In this document: positions 58,931-64,000 of the stretch, in pieces
Layout of the letters: each line of letters starts with the position of its first letter
Position numbering within the stretch: position 1 is the first letter of the stretch
NCBI RefSeq assembly: GCF_010183535.1
Contig: NC_071331.1
Span: 15,438,001 to 15,502,000 of the forward strand
Direction: 5' to 3'
Source of the DNA: Caenorhabditis remanei
Taxonomy: Eukaryota; Nematoda; Chromadorea; Rhabditida; Rhabditidae
Length of the DNA stretch: 64,000 bases
Notes under the pieces: model-generated
Seen by the model: the letters and a program-made list of their open reading frames with translations, nothing else
What the model was told of the DNA's origin: nothing
Database searches by the model: none
Translations under genes and position numbers: made by a program

Positions 58931-61869
58931 CTTATTTTTTGAACGGTTTCTGAAACTTCTTGGTTCATAGAACATATTTATTTTGTACTAATGTTGTCTG
59001 GAACAAATCCAATTATATTTTTCTAATCATTTTCGAATAAAAGTTCTAAACTTGTTGATTCTGGACTAGATTTTGTAGGTCTATATCAGTATGAATCTAG
59101 AACGGCTACAGTAACCTATGGTTGTTATTTTGAGTTTGAATCTCCCTGTCACTTGTTCAATTCCTGTGAAGCCATGGACATTTTCCACCTCCGTTCCTCA
59201 AGATATATCACCGAACACAATCTCTCGATTTGCGTATTTGCGTATCCAATTTGTATGACCTTTTATGGCAATCATCCACACCTTCTTGTCTCTTTTTCCT
59301 CTTCTTTTCCTTCTTCTTTTTTATCTTGATTTACGTATTCACCTCAACTCGTGTCAACTCTCTCTGCATCTCTTCTTCTCATACACTGTTTTCAGAGATG
59401 AGATGACAAGTTTCGCTCCCGCTCCGATTGTCTCTTGTCTAATTTTATCGTCGTTTACCTGATTTATTGTCGTTCCCATAAAGAATTTTTACATTGAAGA
59501 CTAAGAAAAAACAACATGAACGATTGGTTTTTTAGAAAAGAAAACTTTAAAAAGACCTGAAGTAACTGCGAAAGAGAATTTGGCGTGTTCAGTTAAAAAG
59601 ATTATCCGCTATGGGAAGGTGTCTCGGAGCCAGAAATCATCCCAAAGCTTCGATTTTTACAGAGTATGTAGAGAAAATCTAGACATTCTGTTTCAGTTGA
59701 CATAATTTTAGTTCCGACTCATCTTGCAAAGTTGTTGTCATATTTTAAGAAAATTTTTAGGAGGATTTTCAATTATTCCGCTGAAACTTAAACCTCCAGC
59801 CGCACTACAGAACCTTTTTATTATTTTGATTGTATAGAGATATCGTGCGAAAAGTTGTCAACTACAAGCAAACAAAAATATACTTGTTCAGCTGTAAATT
59901 AATATCAACATCTACGAAATTACAGTATATGCATATGCTCCAATAATGAAAGTTTCTTAGAATTGTGTGAAGTATCGTAACCTCAATTAAAAAATATGAC
60001 TTCAGTTCTCCTTTGAAATAAACCATTTGTAACAAAATTACAAACACCTATTCGGTTTGAAATCGCACACAAGAAAAAAAAAGAAAAAGAAGAAGACATC
60101 AACTATCAACTATCAGGACATTTTTAGCAAGTAATGTTTCAGATTCAATCGTCTTCTATCCAAGAATACATATAATTTCTCTAGGAAAAAATGGTGGCAA
60201 CCTACAAAGGACATCTCCCAACATTTTGGACCCCAGCGACCCCGTTCATTTGGAAAACCGAAAGAATCCTGGGACATTCCTTGAAATTTTGACAAATTAT
60301 TTCTCATTTGATATCTGGGTGGCCCTTTTCTCTGGCTGACTGATGACACTAATCGATCGTTTCTTTTGGCGCCACCCGTCTCTTTTAAGGAAGACCTCCC
60401 GCAGTGTCCCGCCCATCTTTTTGACTTTGTGGGTGGTCTTGATGGGTACGGTATTTCATGTACATGTACTCAATGTTGATGTATTCATTTTTTGAGATGT
60501 AATGAGTTCATTTGCAGATTGAGTGTTAATTAGTGTTTCTAATATAAAAATCTTCATTTTTGTTATCATAGGAAACAGATTTTTTCCAGTTTTTTTTACA
60601 AATGAAGTACCGTAGTCTTCTCTTCATAAGTTTTTCCTGGTAGTTCTCTAAAAACGTCTCATAAATCAGTTGCAGTAGCTCAATAAAAAGAGAGCATTTT
60701 AATCAAATCACAATAAACTTTCATCGTTTTTATTCTTTTTTCAGGTTTCGTACTAGGTATTTAATCAACTTTTTCAGAAGTTTTTTGTTAAATTCACATT
60801 GATATAAAAGCTTCTGGTAGCTTAGATTTAATATCAGAATATTTTGCGTGTCACTTTTCTTTTGATATAGGTTTAGGTTGAAGCTAAGCTTGACTTGGAA
60901 TCTATCAAAACTATTTAACTTTTCAAAATTTCAAATCAAACCGGATTTCGGTTCTCAGATTTGATGTGCATTTACTCCCTAATCAACAGACGTTGACTGA
61001 AAAAAAGTTCAGACAAAGAAGAGGACAAAATCATGAGAAGGTTTCAATGAACTCAAAAAACTCCTTGATTATCTTTCCGTTGGGAATATTCTCTTTACTC
61101 TTTTCATGTAGGAACCATTTGAGAGAACTCTATGCTCAGAGTATGAAACTTCAAATTTCATAATTGTAAACTAGTTTTCTGATTTTTTATTTTTCATGTA
61201 TCGTTTTTCTGAATCAAAGATAAAAATTCCATAATCAATAGCTCATGTTTCAATTATCTTCTGCCACTTTTCTTTCTTTTCAAATAATTCCTTTTTTCGA
61301 AATTCTCCTCAAACTTTGCGAATGCAGACACGATAAGATCTTGAAGCAAAAAGGTGGTTACTGTATCTTCTTCTGAATTTCTTTATTCCTCAGAAACACG
61401 TCTTCTCACCAATCGTCAATCGACCACTATTTTCCTCCCTTTTTTTAGATTCTGAGTTAGAAAAAGCATACTGTAGAAATTGTGAAAACACTGGTTCAGG
61501 TTGTTCAAAGAACAATACTAATTTCTTGAAAAGAAAAGACACTTAATCAAATTAATGGAACAAAATTCAAAAATTATTTTTAATTTCATGTTGTTTTCTT
61601 TAGCTCCGCCCACTTTTCAAATTTCAGAACAAAAGTAATATTGTTTGAAAGATGATAACAGTTATAATAGGTTTTCTACACCTTAAATTCCTTCTGAACA
61701 CATGTTCTGACCGACTCATTAATCCCTTTATTTGCTCATTTCTTTTTACTCTTGCCGACTGGAAACACGTGTATTTACTGTGTTCGACACCTTCTTCACA
61801 CTGTTTCCTTCTCCTTCTTCTGTACATATTTATCCACTTTCTATCCAAATTTCTTTTATTTTTCCAGAA
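58931..61869 (+). promoter_or_regulatory. 2.9-kb region upstream of lin-22
   Basis: No firm gene. Expected to contain lin-22 control elements. Notable: a GC-rich block at about 60,355-60,450 with an E2F-like TTTTGGCGCC near 60,366, in which overlapping minus-strand frames are open. Purine run AAAAAAAAGAAAAAGAAGAAG near 60,075. A splice acceptor (TTTTTCCAG) ends at 61867, two bases before the lin-22 ATG. Confidence 0.45.
60113..60430 (-). CDS. Possible small ORF or conserved element
   Basis: On the minus strand a frame stays open from about 60,410 to 60,113 and gives a plausible peptide (V-S-Q-R-K-G-P-P-R-Y-Q-M-R-N-N). It lacks an ATG until Met at about 60,310. An overlapping frame starts with ATG near 60,425 and runs about 40 codons. 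It could be a tiny gene with an intron, or a conserved noncoding block of lin-22. Low confidence. Confidence 0.2.
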   Translation of the reverse strand, partial: TKSKRWAGHCGRSSLKETGGAKRNDRLVSSVSQRKGPPRYQMRNNLSKFQGMSQDSFGFPNERGRWGPKCWEMSFVGCHHFFLEKLYVFLDRRRLNLKHYLLKMS

Positions 61870-62467
61870 ATGCCGTCTTTCTTGTACTCGGATACTGAAA
61901 TTGAATCCGATGGAGGAGGTCCTCGGTTCAAGACAAACGTGAGTTATTCAAATCGATGAAGTTGAAGTTTTGAAATACTTTCTTTTAGAAAAATAAACCA
62001 TTGATGGAGAAAAAACGACGAGCCCGAATAAACAAGTCGCTATCTCAACTGAAACAAATTCTGATTCAAGATGGGCACAAAGTAAGAGTCACTTTTTTTT
62101 TAAATTAAAAAATTGATTCCAGAATTCTGCTCAACACGCGAAATGGGAAAAGGCGGATATATTAGAGATGACAGTAGAATATCTTCATCAAATGAGATCA
62201 TCTCAAGCATGTCTGTCATCTCCATCCACGTCTTCCAACCCAACTCCGCCCCAAATTCCAACTCCTCCAGAAGAAAAACCAATTCAGATGACTCCACTTA
62301 TTCCAACTTTCATGAATCCTGTAATGCAGCAGTACATGGCATTCCAACAATTGGCTCAACTTTCAATGTATTCTCAGATAATGAATAATCCAATTGGATA
62401 TAGAGAGAATGACTCTTCGTCCAAGGTTGAATCAATTAACTCAAAACAAGAAGAAAAGAGTATTTGA
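61870..62467 (+). CDS. lin-22: HES-type bHLH repressor LIN-22
   Basis: Three exons: 61870-61938, 61989-62081, 62123-62467, giving 168 residues, close to the size I recall for C. elegans LIN-22. The basic region K-N-K-P-L-M-E-K-K-R-R-A-R-I-N has the proline typical of Hairy/E(spl) factors. Helix 1 is S-L-S-Q-L-K-Q-I-L, the loop D-G-H-K-N-S-A-Q-H-A, helix 2 K-W-E-K-A-D-I-L-E-M-T-V-E-Y-L. The C-terminal half is Pro/Ser- then Gln/Met-rich, with no W-R-P-W Groucho motif at the end. In C. elegans LIN-22 controls seam-cell and neuroblast fate; that role is carried over by homology. An acceptor directly before the ATG suggests trans-splicing or a 5' UTR intron. Confidence 0.88.
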
Positions 62468-63491
62468 CGGGTGTTCGGTAACTATTTATTTCGTTTTCGA
62501 TCTTTTCGTTAGATTCTCTTTGACTTTGAAATGTATCTTCGTGTTTTCCTGCTTTTTCTCTCCTATCAATCCGTAGTTTCTAATTCTAGTCATTCGTTCT
62601 TTAATTCATGTTTCTCTATTCTTTTCCCTGCTTTACTTTCCGCTTTCTCTGATTTAAAAACATTTTCAAGAGTTTGATAAAACATAATTTTTTTGTGAAC
62701 TGTTCAAGTTGAAATATTGCAGAGATTAGACCTTCTGAGTATAAATTTTTAAGACGATTCTAAGCTATAGTAATTCTTATGCTTTTCGTTTTTTTCACAG
62801 TCCCTGCAGAAAATATCGTTCGAGATTTGAAAAGCAACCTACTGTAACTGACTTCTCTCGGTAATTATATATCCCTTACTATCCTTCAATTTCCCTTAAA
62901 AAAATACATCAAAGGTAACCACTTTTAATGTTTCATCAGTTTATGTCTGGAAACTCACTTTTCATTTTTCTTCATGTGAATCTAGAGAAGAAAAGATGGG
63001 CGGAGTCTCCCTTCACTCAGAGATAGTGGATGGCTGAACCCGCGAGGCGTCCGTCGTTCAAATGTCTTTCAATTATGTGTCCTCTTCTTCATTTTCTCTT
63101 CTTTATCACCAATGGGGAAAACATTCTCGCAAAAAAGAAAAACTCTGGTCATTTAAAGATTGTTTTTTGAAGTGTTCGTAGATTCTCAGATTTTTGATCC
63201 TCATTTTTTTGTTTGATCATCTGCAAAATACGAGAAAACGGAGAACTTAAACTAGTCGGAAAATTTTTCCTGTAAATTTTGTGCGAGAAAAGATTGAAGA
63301 ATTCAGTTTATTAAAGGATGAGATTTGAAAATTCAAGGGGAATTCGTACCCGAATGTAGAAGATCAACCGTAAGTACAATTAAAGAGCACAGGGAATTGA
63401 ATGTACAATAAAAAGTGGAAAAAACTAGAATCTAGCGATTGAAACCCGTAATCATGTAGTATCTAAATGATCGAATTATTAATAATATAAT
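62468..63491. other. Convergent intergenic region
   Basis: About 1 kb between the lin-22 3' end and the 3' end of the NDNF-like gene. 3' UTR-like and AT-rich; no further gene seen. Confidence 0.5.
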
Positions 63492-64000
63492 CTATTCGTG
63501 AATTCCGCAAAATCGATTCGTTCTGACCCAAATTGTTCTATATGGAAGTGCTTGAGCATTGGGTCTATCCAATGGGATTGCCAGAAGATCTAATCGATAA
63601 GTACTTGCTGGATGAAGATTTTCAATTGTTGTTTCGATCAAAGATTGAGAATCAGCATGAGTTATAATTGGGGAGTGAGTGTAGCATCCAACGAGAGTTG
63701 AAGAAGAAAGACCCCCTTCGCAAAGATTGTCAGCCTGAAAAAAGAGACTGTGAATAAACGTAATGACCTTGAAAACCGTACCAAACTGACGAGTTGTTCC
63801 AAGAAATTCGAGTTTTCTTTTCTTTTGTAAACGCAGTATTTGACGTGACTGTCGTGAGCTCGAATCCATTGAATTGAAGCAGAAGAACAACTTCGATCAA
63901 CAATTTTCACACTGAAAAGAAGAACTCATAACTGGGAAATTTAAATCTTTTAGACAAACCTCGTGTCGTCTGGAAGGTTTGGATACGGAGACGTTTCGAA
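63492..64000 (-). CDS. NDNF-like secreted protein, C-terminal part (cut by window edge)
   Basis: Last three exons of a minus-strand gene: beyond 64000 to about 63960, about 63914-63783, and about 63735-63492 (stop TAG at 63494-63492). The product is a fibronectin III-like C-terminal domain with V-K-Y-C-V-Y-K-R, N-L-C-E-G-G, V-G-C-Y, T-T-I-E-N-L-H-P-A-S-T-Y-R-L-D-L, Y-R-T-I-W-V-R-T and a final F-C. The order of these cysteines and motifs matches, from memory, the end of NDNF (neuron-derived neurotrophic factor, Nord in flies), a secreted guidance and survival factor. The N-terminal part lies outside the window. Confidence 0.7.

Overview
The window is nuclear DNA of a Caenorhabditis-type nematode, probably not C. 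elegans itself. Evidence: an AT-rich background, many introns of 44-60 bases ending in TTTCAG, trans-splice-like acceptors just before start codons, nematode-only chemoreceptor families, and a gene set (octopamine-receptor-like GPCR, LAD-2-type L1CAM, LIN-22-type bHLH) that I recall lying together in the Y54G2A region of C. elegans chromosome IV. That synteny is from memory and was not checked here.

Layout. 1-13,676: a plus-strand tandem array of eight sru-like seven-transmembrane chemoreceptor genes (the first cut by the window edge). Seven look intact with a shared five- or six-exon plan. 14,026-15,205: a divergent PP1-like phosphatase. 15,767-17,034: a str-type chemoreceptor. 17,248-18,554 (minus): a PAN_3/CW plus C-type lectin gene with one splice junction that does not keep frame. 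18,555-27,897: about 9 kb with no convincing gene. 27,898-30,088: an aminergic GPCR, best matched to ser-6. 30,342-37,111 (minus): a lad-2-like adhesion protein, with an unrelated plus-strand secreted-protein gene nested in one intron (33,501-35,066). 37,892-38,353: a MITE. 38,567-42,723: a young gag-only LTR retrotransposon. 46,208-55,543 (minus): a large AT-hook protein gene of unknown function. 56,075-57,755 (minus): a secreted C-type lectin and a small secreted protein. 58,208-58,930: a small basic protein. 61,870-62,467: lin-22. 63,492 to the end (minus): the 3' end of an NDNF-like gene.

The left third is typical accessory nematode sequence (expanding chemoreceptors, a lineage-specific phosphatase, lectins). 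The right two thirds hold conserved neuronal and developmental genes separated by large regulatory spaces. Mobile DNA appears as four distinct structures: a 377-base palindrome inside a chemoreceptor intron, a GGCCGGGCC-rich inverted-repeat element, a TA-flanked MITE, and the gag-only LTR element with identical LTRs and a 5-base target duplication. The last is the most unusual object here: a full-length Gag of the BEL/Pao (DUF1759) type with no protease, reverse transcriptase, RNase H or integrase.
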